Positions 35,159 to 47,800 of a stretch of 64,000 nucleotides of DNA are shown here, in pieces. The stretch is from positions 17,273,087 to 17,337,086 of the forward strand of contig NW_024040485.1 of NCBI RefSeq assembly GCF_014851395.1, written 5' to 3'. The first letter of the stretch is position 1. The number at the start of each line of letters is the position of its first letter. The notes beneath the pieces were generated by a model. That model had not been told where the DNA came from. It saw only the letters and a program-made list of their open reading frames with translations, and did not search any database. This DNA comes from Micropterus salmoides (lineage: Eukaryota; Chordata; Actinopteri; Centrarchiformes; Centrarchidae). A program made the translations under genes and the position numbers.

Positions 35159-38100
35159 TGTTAGGGGCATATGCTTCCCATCATATATTCATACTAGAGG
35201 CTACCCCCACACCACCCCCGCATACACAAACACATACACTTGTCATTTTTGCCACCTTTGGTGTGTACAGCTTGCCTAGCCGTCTGTCTGCCTCCCCGAA
35301 TTTCCTGACAGCATGCCCGTCTGTCTGCCTGTGCTTTGTGTATGTCTGTTTATATTTATACCTGTCTGTCTGCCTGCTCTGTGAAGTCAGGCCACCAGGG
35401 CTTTTTTAATTGCTTCCTCCCTCCTACAAGACCAAAACACTGTGAAGCCGAGCACAGCAGTGTCTGTCTAGAGAGAGTAGACAGAGAAAGACAGAATAGG
35501 GAGGTCAGCAAAGTGCAAAGTTAGTTTCCGCACGATGCGTACCTGCATCTTTGTTTGCTCTAAGGATTGCTGTGCATTAGCAAGGAGAACACGGACAAGA
35601 AAGTAAAAGGGTTAATCATGCCTTCAGTCCTCACACCTGTGTTGGTAGGAATAAAAGCCACAGTATCAGGGTGTTTAGTCTGACAAGGGGATTAAGGACT
35701 ATTTGTGGCTTACTGCTCAGTCACTGAGAGAATCTGCTGCAGACATCACCCATCAAAATATCTGAACTTACTCAGACAGGTCTTGTTTAGCAAGCTGTAT
35801 TTTAAATGTTGGATCTTAAAAGTGGCTGAATTACATTATATTTCTATAATTCCCCAAGTTCTGTAATTTCACTGTAAAGTTTGCAAACTGTCAACATACT
35901 TTTCATCCTATATGCTTTATGCTTAGATAGCCTGCCCACCTTTGAGAGTGTGAAAACTGGTGTGAGGTGAGCACTGTGTGACCCAGCCTGTATTGTCCGC
36001 CAGCAGAAAAGAGAGAGGGATCGTAAAAAGAGGTGCAGGAAGAAGAGAAGGACGATGAGTGGAGATATTGGGGGGTTGGGGCAGGAACAGGGTGGAAGGT
36101 TTATGGCTAGCTGACACTTCTTTTGCCTGTGTTTTTGCCTGTCTCACTTGAACAAACATCAAGTGTGAGGCTGTCTCACGCGTGTCTCTGTCACCATAAA
36201 GGACTGTGACAGGGTTTGTTTGTATGAGAGAGAAGTGACTTGAAAAGCTTGAAATGTATACTAAAATTGGATTTCTTATCACAATGTGTTTGGATAATTG
36301 TTTTAAGTATTATATCAAATGGTAAGACGTTTCAGCTCAGATTATTCTCCTTTTACATAGAAAAGCTTGTTTGGGAAAGAGAGGAAAGAAATGGCCTCCA
36401 TGTAAAAGTGGTGGTGTTTACGCTGACATTAACTAAACTCATCCTTCTTGGCAGAGTTTGGGCGAGGCATGACAGACATGTACACATACTCAAGCTGTCT
36501 AAATATGAGTGCAGTGAGACATGGCCTATCCAGATAGCAGGCGCACCACATGTCCCATAAAGAGGCCATGTAGAAAGAGGATAGGAAAGGGGGAGGTAAA
36601 GACCATACACGGTCCACATAGCATGAATGCATAGAGACAGAAGTTAGCCAGCTAGCAACGAAATCAGACAAGGTCTTTTACAGACATGAGGAGACCAAAA
36701 ACAGAGTTATTAAAAGAGAGAGAAAGAGAACCTGGATGTCAGAAAACATGTCTGAGTTTGCGCAAATGAGCGAATGCACACGTGGGCATTTCGGTGTTTG
36801 GAGCAGTTTCTCTAAACAAACCTCAGAGCGGCACAGCAGGTAAATGCTATAATTCATCGGAGCGCACACAGCACCCCAGTTCAGACAGAGAAAGGGAGCT
36901 CTATGAGGCATTATTGGAGGTGAATAGTGCGCGGTGGTGCCCCAGCTAGATAAATAAACTCCCAGCGCTCAGGGCCCAGGACCTCACTGGTAGAGAGAAC
37001 AAACAAGACCAGAGTCAACCTGGGTCACTTCTAAATGTTTATTTCACCCCCCCCCCCCCCTCTTTTCCCGTCATCCTTCAATCCAAGTCTCCCTCATTCC
37101 ATCCCTTTTTTCAGCAGCCCCCCCAATACACACACACACACACACACATGCTTTTTAACAGACCACCCTCCAACAAATAAACACAGATTGAGCTGCTATA
37201 GATACGTGTGCATATGACAGACACATTGCTTTTGCTTCCATGTTACAGGAAACGCACAGGGCGCACCCTACCTGGGTTTTGTTTTTGAAGAAGTAATTGT
37301 AAAACAAAAGTATTCATCATGTGGACTGGATATCAAAGTTACAGCCACATTTACAGTGATAACATGAAAGTGTTGTTTTAGGTGGCCAAGTTTTTGTAGA
37401 AAGAGCACCGGACTGTCAGTCTTTGCAACATTGAATGCAATATACTGAGAAAAAGGCTGCAATGCAACTGAAAACAGGATAATGAAAACATGATCAATAT
37501 AGCTTGGCGCCCTTTCTTTCCTAGCTGAAGAGCAGCTTTTGTCTTTGGTCTGCACGAAATAAAGCGGCACCAGTCACCTTAGAGTTTGCACCATTTGCCT
37601 CTGTCTTTACACCATGAAAGTGTAAAAAGTAAAGGGAGAGGGAGATGGAGAGAGACTGAACATTTTCTTGGTTCTCGGGAGGGAAAAAAGAAATGGTTCT
37701 TGGGCTCAGTAAATTCATTTCTCTTCTGAATGAGACCAGCAACGTGGAAAAATTTTGCCTTTCAGGCAGGGATGAATGTATGTTTCAACCACACATTAAG
37801 CAGTATTAGCGGTCAGTGGAGTGTCTAATGTGACTATTTTTCACAGTGGCCAACTCTGCCCATGATTAGCATAATTAGCAGAGGCAAGCCTATACATATG
37901 GAAATAGAAAGTGCCTAAATGCCAACCCTGGTGGAAATTTATGTGTGGTGGCTAACACCACTGGCACATCTGAATAGAATGTAAGTGAAACTGATTTTTC
38001 ATGTTGTTTTCTCTGTTTTATACTGTTTTTAAGGTGTGATCTCAGGGTGGTTGTTTTTTTCATGATGGTGGGAGCTGCAGGGTTTAAACACATTGAAACC

Positions 38101-38189
38101 GATTAGATTTGTTTTCTTGTGTTCACACGTTAATTAGAATTTTGTGTCTTTTACGATTAATGAACAGATACAGAGTGCATGTGAAGACA

Positions 38190-38227
<38 letters not shown>

Positions 38228-41189
38228 TACTGCATTTCTATAGGTAAGATACCAAAGTGCCAGCTTCTCTTTCTTGCCCCCAGCTTCACCCTCCCACAGC
38301 CAACTCGGGCATTGTTTTACAGGCTGGGAAAGTTTTGGTCCATTTGCTTTTGTTGTGAAAAAAACGTCCCCTCTTTATTTTATTCCGCTGTTTGTTGGGA
38401 AACATCTGAAAGAAATTGAAGGGTTGAATGACAAAAGGGTCTACATTCAGTCTGGAGCTGCTGTACTTAAGGATTGTATGGAAGAACGGCCCATCTGCTG
38501 GGGGCAGCCTACTTTAGGCGGTGCCCTGGCTATAGGGCAGGGCCGGGCTGAGGACCCAAAGTAGGGCATAGTCCTGATTCTGGTGGGTCCATATGTGACA
38601 AAAGGACCAAGAGTTTTTTGTGATGCTGGTGCCAGGCCAAGATAATGAATTTCTCATTTGGCTCTTTTGCTGAAAATGAAAAGAATTAAAGGAACACTAT
38701 TGAAACACTGAAAAAAATGGTGGAGAGAAAAAGTAAATGATGGATAGAAGATGGCAGCCAAGGAGCAGCTTACTGTCTTTCTCTTATATTGTTCGGTAGA
38801 ACTGTTTTCCCCTTAAATCTATCTTTTATTGAAGGAGATTCATTATAGAAATAAGATGTTCATTTGTCCTGTGTCCTGTCATGCTGTGTAAATCAGGAAA
38901 AGGTAACTTCCAATGCACTATGTAGCAGGAGAAAGCATAAATGTCACTTTCAGCCCTCTTCGTCTTGGGTCTTCCTCCATAGCAGCGTGGGGCCTTTCAG
39001 AGGCCCTCTAATCCAGCTAATCTACCACACTGAACTTTAAGGTGGCCTGCTCTGACCTAGCATGGCCTGGAACTGGGACTAGCCCTGTAAACCATGAAGA
39101 CAGAACAGAATAGAATACATTAGAAAGACAACACTTTAAAGGTGGCCTTGCCTCCATCCTAAAAGCCAGATGTGAGAAGCCGCACATATTTTTTAGTTAG
39201 GGGATTCTGGGTGTTCAGCTTTTGGGGATGGAAGAGTCAGGTAGAGAGGAAATGACCAAGGTTGGTGGAGACAGGGTCCTATGTTTACACTGGTGCACAC
39301 ACCCACACACCGAGGTACATGTACACACACATTCATACAAACATTATATTTTTATTTCACACTTGCTTTGGCAATAAAGCCTCAATGGCTTGAATTGAAT
39401 ATTTGTACACCCACAGCCATGAAACCATGTCAGGGCTTGTTACGACATTTTGCATTTGCTTTTCGCTTTCCCAGTGTCGTAACTGTTGTGAAAGTGCTTT
39501 TAGTGGTGAAACTACTAAATTAATTCACATGATGCACACGACAGAGTCGAGTTGTTTGCTAAAATTTGTAAGTTGATGGTCGAGTTTCTCAAAAACATCC
39601 AATTAAAGAACTATGGATGAGATTTAGAAGAAGATGTGATCATTTGTGATAATTTATTTTTTGCCCCATTTTGGATCATGTTGCTAAACACAGACTAATA
39701 TTTCAAGTAAAAAATTGCTCATGTAATAAAATTACCAGCCACTAAACCCCGACTTCCACACTCAAAGGCAATTTCTTCCCAGGGTGGGAAGATTTCCGGG
39801 AACTGTCTCTTTAAGGCAGTGTGGTGTGCAGGCTGAGAGCAGGGAGAGGGTAGGGGGGATTGAAAAAGAAAAAAGAACAGAAAATTAGAAAAAGAGAGGA
39901 AAAGGAGAAGAGAAACCAGGGGATAGAAAGAAAGAGATATGAAAAGAAAGGACAAGGTTTCTTCTGGAGTTAGTGGTGAACTGAGCAGAGCTGAAGTGAG
40001 CAGAGTAGTTGCGAAGCTCAGAGTTGGGTGGTTGGGGCCAGACCAGGGATTGAGGAGAGAAGGCGAGAAAGAGAGAGAGAGCGAGAGAGAGGGAGAGAAG
40101 AGAGAGAACTGGCTGCCTGGGTGGTCCAGATGGGAGGAACGAGACACAAATAGCTATAATTTACTTCAGGAGGCCTGTAATTACAGAGCCAGAGTCTCTC
40201 CGAGCCACCCAGTTCCTGTTGGGATCAAAACCCCACACTGCAGAGGTTAACATACGAAATGTCAAAAAAGGTTTAACAGATGTCAAAGAGGTCCACGAAC
40301 GGAAAGGGTTCCATTTTGTAGTAGCCTTTTTTGATTGGAAATCTGTGTGTCCAATAAATTTAAAGAACCAGTACTCTTTTTGTTAAAAATTACTTAATTT
40401 TTAAGAGGCTTGAGGAAATTCGTTATTGTTTTTGTGGCTGCTTTGTGGCAATAAAAGCTTTATTAAAAGCCTCTTGACTTTAAACATTTTGTAAGATCAG
40501 ATGTCTAAAAGCCTATTCAACAAGAACATGTGCCATTTTGAGTTTTTCTTTTTCTTTTTGGGATGCACTAAGTCAGACACCCGTGACTGCAAATAAACAA
40601 ATTGACCTTATATTCTCAAGCCCCTGTGCAGGTAATTAAAGCCTTGAAAGCGAAGCCTAGAAATATTGGACTGTGTCTCCAAGGCCCAGAATTCTAACCT
40701 GATCTCACACTTTCGCGGCGTAGGCTGAATAGTTTTTTCTTTCTCTACATCAATTATAGGAGCCTCCAGGCTGGGGGAGGTGCAGGGAGCGTGAGGGAAA
40801 AAGAGAAAGAGAGAAAGAAAAAAAGAGGAAGACAGAGGGAGAGAAAGACAGAGGCAGGAGCTGTGTTAAGAGTATGAGTGAAATAGATGCAGCCAGGATT
40901 GAGTGCAGCATAGGGAAAGTGAGTAAAAGAGTGATGAGAGTTAGAATTAAGGAGGTAGCCCTTGTTTCCGAACCCACCTCCCCTCCTTCTCCCCTTCCCT
41001 CCCTCTCTTTCTCTCTCTGGGGTTGTCATGTAGTGGGACAGCAAGAGGGGCAGAAGGGCCCTCTGTGATCCAGCGCGGCATGTTTCATGTCCACTTGGCA
41101 CAGGCACAGATCCCCCCGGCTGGCAAACTCTTTTCAGGGCAACCTCCTGTAATTAGGGGGCTGGAGTCTACCGCACAGCACAACATAGT

Positions 41190-41226
<37 letters not shown>

Positions 41227-41813
41227 CACTCTCTGTCTTTCTCATCCTCTTTCTATCTCTTTTTTGTTCATCACCACCACTAACATCCATGTTTATCCCT
41301 CTATGAATCTATTTACCTTTCTTTATCAACTTGTATCTCCAAGTTCTTTGATATCTTCTCTTCCCAACTTTGGTGTGCCGTACATCACACTGTTTCTCGC
41401 TGTTCCCCTTCATCCAGCTCTTCTCTTCTTCAGGGCCTTACTCCAGTGCCTTCGGAGTAGAGTGTATAAAGATCAAGACTGACAAGTTAATTACTCATCG
41501 TGATCTTTTCTCATGTATTCAGAATGTCTTTGTGGATTTCTGCTGCCCCGGCAGAGTGGGGCATCAGAAGGCTGGTTTTCCTAACTAACAGGGCACATCT
41601 GTTTCACAGAAGGAGCCAATGAGAAGCTGTATTACTCATTTCTCTTGGCCAGACGCTGGCTTGTGTGAAGTGCCTTCAAAACCAACACTGGCGAAGGCCA
41701 AGGGCGTTGGTCGATATATGTGTGTGTTTTTGTGCAAGTGTGTGTGCATATACCCATGCAACACACTTTGTTATATGATACAAATGTGTGTGTGTATGTG
41801 CATTAAATTTGAA

Positions 41814-41892
<79 letters not shown>

Positions 41893-44800
41893 ATCAAGAA
41901 TTCAGTATTCATTTATCCTTTTTTCTTTGTTTTCCAGCTGGTAGTCGGGTAAGCACGGAACTTCGCTACACCAAGGAGAAGCAGGGAGAGGAGTCAGTAT
42001 TTACCTCACAGATGCTTATCCAGACCCCCAAAGAAGAGGGCACCAATATTCTTACCCAGGAGGCTTTGCTGGTTCACATGGAAGCGGCCCTGTCTGCCAG
42101 CAAGGTCCAGGTGTCACTGTTTGGCAAGTAAGTGAACCACATATATGTAAAGTGAAAACTTTTCCTGTGTTTATGCTTCTGTCAGCAATTAGAGTTCTAA
42201 ATTAAATTTTTTTTCTCTCTTGTAGATCGTGGGATCTCAATAAAATATGCTATAAATCAGGAGTCCCTATTATAGAAAATGTCATGATTGAAAGGGTAAG
42301 TTCACAGCAAATATATTTTTTGGTCGTATATATAAATTCTTTCCCCTAATTTGTGCAGTTTAATCATGCTTCTTTTTTATTTCCTGATCCCAGATGATTG
42401 ACAAGCTATTCCCCTGTATGATAATCACCCCATTGGACTGTTTTTGGGAAGGGGCCAAACTACAAGGAGGCTCCGCCTATTTACCGTAAGGCTTGGAATA
42501 TTAGACCCTTTTTTTGCATATTAAAACATTTCACAGAACATCTCAGCTCTCCCTTTGCTGTCATTGCTTCCATCTGACTTGCATTTCATGCAGAGTAGAG
42601 CCATTGGAGGGGTCCACAACTTTTAACACATGCTCGATGGAGACATACAGTTGGGCTTTCAATAGTCTGTCAGTGGGCGCTGTGACTGACAGCGGCGGTC
42701 AGTAATAGAGTTCTTTTACGGCCCAGAGAGGGACTGGAGGGGGATGTCCTGACACTGAATTCAAAGAGAAAAAGTGAGGGAGAGATGCAGCGAGCGAGGG
42801 TGGGATGGAGAGAGAGAGGAGAGATGGCTGCAGCAGCCACTGGGTGGTGGGTTGGTAGAACGGAGGGCGGGGAGGCGGCGGTGGTGGCAGGGGAGCCCTT
42901 TGGGTCAGACAATGGTAAGCATTCTTTCAGTTTACGAGTGAGTGTCCATCAGTGCAGGGGCCCCGGAGGAGGGAGGGGGCCCGGCTTTGTCAGCTCACGG
43001 CTAACACTCGACATTCTCATGGTAATGCCCCCGGCTCCCAGCTCCCAAGTTGTCCAACAAATAAAATGGGCAGTATTCAACTCAAGTCCCCCGAGAAAGA
43101 GAGAGAGAGGCTACAAGACGGTTAACAGTGGAGTCTGGGCGTATTTGGGCATTTGGGGATTCAGTTTTTTTCTTATCCTTTTTTGGGACAAAGTTCTCTT
43201 GAGAAATTGAGTGACTGAAAGAGAGCTTTTTTTTGGTCATCAGAAGTGATATTTCAATTGAGTGCTTAGTTTATAAGTGATAGTTTAGATCATAGCAGAT
43301 GTTTCACTCCAAACAAATTATTTGTTTATATTTCTGTCTCAAGCAGACAACACTATGCTGTATGACAAGCCAGCACACAGAAACAAACACAAGTTTCCCA
43401 TCCTTAGCATCTCCCAGTTGGCTTGTGTGAAACCAGAGCGACAGAGTAGGAGAAGGGGGTCTTTGATGATGCACATGTCTTCCGAGCATTCCTGTAAATC
43501 ACACAAAGTGTTCTGCATCTGTTGTTATTTATTGAATGTTTTTTACTCACTTACTCACAGGAGCCAGTGGGAACTTGTGGTGGTCACTGAGGCCTGTGTC
43601 TTCTTAGTCAGCTTCCACTTCACTTAAGCTCTGGATTTAAAAGCAAAAAACAAGAAAAAAGAGGGAGATACAGAGAGAGAGAAAGGGGAAGAGGGAGAGA
43701 GGCAGATTGGGGATGAGAGTGAGGAAGAGTGGATGAGAGAGAGAGCAAGAGAGAGAAAACTTCGGAGAACAAAGAGCAGCAATCTATGAAAAAACAAAAG
43801 GGCCTAGGCCCGGTTCACTCAAGCAAAAACTAGCTGATAAAGGAGTGTGTCTTTGGGAGCAGAAGCAAAAGGGACCCTGGTATGTGGGAATAGAAGAGGA
43901 GCTCTCTTCGTGAGCCATTGGAGTGAGATTGGGCCCAGAGCGGAGAGACTTTGGGATTCTTTTATTTCCCTCTCTCACTGTCTTCTTTCCTACTTTGTCT
44001 CACTGCAGAAATGCCAATCATGTTGCATATTGCTCCCTCCGACTGTATTTTAGAAAAAAATGTCACATCTAAGATCAAAGTTTCTGTCATACTGTGGATA
44101 GGAAATATTTCTGACTTAAACCAGGAATATAATATTAAAGTGGATTGATTCATTTTCTGAATGTTAAACAGTAAAAAAAAAAACTCAAAAAAACAGGTTT
44201 CCAAAGTACAGAAAGCTAGTGAGGTAGGCCAAAGCAGGATATCTAGATATAAGACTGTTCAGTTTAGAGTAGATTTATAGACCATAACATAGAGCAGATT
44301 ATGAATTATTCTTAAGGAGAAGAAGGGTGGCGAAGCAGGTTGAGCTCAGAATTAGCTATTTGTCCGTGAACATCATGCAACAAATAGTGCGAGAGTTCCC
44401 CCTTTTCCTCACCTATTTCCTTCCCATGCAGCCTCCCCACCTCTCGCCTTTCCTCCCTGTTTATATCAAGATGTTTGGGTAGGCAGGGGTAATCTTTATG
44501 ACTCAGTGCAGGACAGTGAGGAATGGAAGTGAGGAGGCAGCCACCGTGCCTTTTCCCGGGGCATTGTGGCAGCGTGAAACAGGATAATAAACGCTTTTTT
44601 ATCCTGTATCTGCAGCTAGCCTCCTGCGTAGCACGGCACATCGAGGGAGAGAGATTTAAACTGAACTGAAAGAATTATAGTTTTTCTCTTCACAGCAAAG
44701 ATTAGCAGGAATGCAAAGCCGTGTAGCCTTGCAGGCACAAAGTAATAAAAGTTATTTACAATGTTATTCTTCAAGTTGTTCTTGAAAATGTTAGGGTTGA

Positions 44801-47800
44801 TGTTCATCATACATGTATCTTTACTCTCCAGGGGTATGCCAGATATCCAGTGGATGAATCTAGATCCAGTCAAACTGATGGAGGAATTGAGCCAGTTCAC
44901 TTCATTGGAAGGATTTAAGGAGATGTTGGACAAAGCCCAGGTAGGACATACACATTTACAGAAGACTTACTCATATGAACAATTAGTTACTCATCTAATT
45001 GCATACTTTCCCCCCCAATATGCTGAGACTTTCATAACATTGTTTGATTCCTTAGGTGGGACATGCCTACATGAACAGGCCATGTCTGGACCCTTCAGAC
45101 CCTGACTGCCCCCTCAGTGCACCCAACAAGGAGCAAGGAGAGGTAAGCTCACACATAAGAATATACAACTTTACATACAGTGAGAAGTTGTAGGTAGATG
45201 AATATAGAGCTCAGAGCTACAAAACACCTAACATATTTCTCTGTGTTTTTCCATCTGTTCCTCTGCTGCTCGTCCATTCAGAGTCCTGACATTGCTGGGC
45301 GTCTCCAGGGTGGTTGCCATGGTTTTAGCCGGAAGTTCATGCACTGGCAGGAGGAGCTGATCCTGGGGGGGCGGGTCAAGAACAGCCAGGAGACTCTGCT
45401 GAGGTGTGTGTTTATTAAGACATGTGAAGAAAGATCAGACACGGCCGTTTCAGGGGATTTTGCTGAGTATCTTATACTAATGCTGTTCTCTTATTAGAAG
45501 ATGTAATAGTAAGGGAGGGTTGTGCGGTCACCGCCAGCCAAGCAGGCAGTCTGTCAGCCCGTCAGCTTGTGAACCACTGCGACTGTGGAACCTCTGTAAC
45601 CCCTAATAACCCAACAGACACATGCTAGGAATGCCTCGTACTGAGAGGGATCGGTTTCCTGCGTGACCCAGGTCCAGGAGAGGCCAATTAGAGATGATTG
45701 ACAGCCACATAAAGCGCCAATCCTATCTCCCCTACCCTGTTACTCATTTGTAGTGTAAGGGATCATAGAAGAAGATACAGAAGAAGGAAAAAATCACTCT
45801 AATTCACAAGACTTTCTCTAGATTGTTGTCTTTTCCCTATTGACTTCAGCTGCATTTAAAAGCATGGCCAAAACAAATGTCGTGACAGTACTGGGTCAGA
45901 GCCCAGATCATGACCCACACAGACCCAACACAGCCTTGAATGAAAGAGGATTCCAGTCCCATCTGCAGGAGCAGCACTTACTCTCGGATGTGATTTATGA
46001 TCATTTCTTTCACATTTTCAGCAGCACTGCTGCACACTGTGGCTGTGCCAAGAAAACCTGAGGACATCTGGGATCGCAGCCGAGAGACCGGCAGACAGAC
46101 AGACTAGATAACACCTGTTTTTAGCTTTTTACATTGGAAGAGAGACAGGCAGGCAGGCGGACAAATACTATAAGGAACGGCACTTGCCTTTAGCCATTAT
46201 CAGAAAGGCATGTTCCTGTTACCAAGAAGATCTAAACATTCTGACTGGATGATTTTTAATGTGCTAGCTGTGAGATCGATGATGCAATTGACGTTTCAAC
46301 TCACCTCAACACACAGTAAACCATGTTTGCAGGGGAAGCGTGACAGCTCTTATGTATCCTGTGCTTACACTTGTGTGTTTTCCAGTGCGGAGGCTCTCCA
46401 AACCATGTTCCTGTTGATGAGTCCTAAGCAGCTGTACGAGCACTTTAAAGACGACTACGAGATCCATGACATAAACTGGAATGAAGAAAAGGCTACCGCC
46501 ATCCTCGAGTCCTGGCAGAGGAAGTTTGTGGAGGTGCGAAAATACACACATATTTCTTATATTCAAATGCACACATAAAGATGGACAGGATTATAGTTTT
46601 ATTGTAGCCACCCAGAAGAAGAGAAAGGAAAGGAAAGAGCCTTTTCACTCTTGTTTTGCTTTGGTATACACACACACACACACACTGCATGGGACTTATT
46701 CTGCAGTGTCTGAATTCCATCAGTCTTCAGCCCCCTTGTAAATCGAATCACAGGGCAGACCAGGGCATTAGATGTGTGTATGCTTGTGTGTGTGTGTGTG
46801 GTAGGCCAACCATCTCTCTCTGTCAGAGCCCTAGTTATAGGAACAAGCTGTTGCTGTGATAGCTGACACCCACCACGTTGAGGGGAAGGAGAGAGGGAGG
46901 GAGGATGTGATGAAGGAAGGGAGAAGGGGTAACAAACTACAACATAAACTGACAGAGACACAAAACCTCTTCCTGACACATTAAAGAACAAGAACAGATC
47001 TATCTGAGATTTGGGAATGATGACTTAATGCAGACAGGTAAATAGCTTTGGGGAGCATTAGTCCATTCATGGCACAGTGGGAAGAGTCGCCATGTGATCC
47101 CATCCCTTTCACCTTTGACCTCACAACCTCTGGCATCTGTGCTCATTACTCATCAGTTGTCATACATACACACACACATGTAAAGAAAGACAAAAAAAAC
47201 ACACACACAAACACATGCACAGACACACATTCATATATACTTTCACATGCATTTCAAAGGGACAGGGTGATTTTTCAGTTTGAGGGCCCTAAAATATGGG
47301 GCCGTAGGAGAGGCTCGGGCCAGCATTGGTCATAGAGAGGAAGTGTGTTTTCATGTGAAAAAAAAGTGCAGCGTGTGTTGCTCCGCAGTTCAGCCCTTTG
47401 AAGGTACACATAGCTATCACCCCCAGTGCTTTTTTAAATCTATTTGTTAATCATGTAGGTAATGAGCTAAATAATACAAATTATAGTGTTTTTTATGAAT
47501 AGCAAATTACATTTTAGAGATGGAAGTATTTAGCCGGACTTTATTGAGATTAATTGATGTTTATCCCCTAGGTGGTCCACCAGAGTATCCCATCCAACTC
47601 CAGCCAGTCCATCCACGCTTTCTCCACCACCACCCTCAATGACATCATGAAATCTTTCTCTGATGTCAGCGTCATCAGGGTGGCCGGAGGATACCTTCTC
47701 ATGGTGAGCTTAATGATTGATTTAAATCAACCGATTACGGCTCGTAAGTTCACAAACAATATTTTACTTTACTGTAAAATAACTCATTTAATGTGGGTTT

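Larger units (their letters stand above)
33084..41937 (+). other. ptch2: ptch2 intron 2, 8.85 kb
   Basis: The largest ptch2 intron. It contains CA/TG arrays (34781-34806, 35122-35154, 37130-37148, 38191-38224), a poly-C run (37047-37060), (CT)n at 41189-41223, (CTAT)n at 41814-41894 and a GLI consensus (40118). Purine-rich tracts at 39850-40110 and 40790-40860. No coding content is supported. Confidence 0.7.

Noticed and set aside
41814..41894. CRISPR-like array
   Set aside because: Direct four-base units without spacers: a plain microsatellite in a vertebrate intron.
41619..41937. N-terminal extension of the open frame leading into ptch2 exon 3
   Set aside because: It includes the translated (CTAT)n array (IYLS repeats). 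Patched homology begins exactly at the acceptor at 41938.
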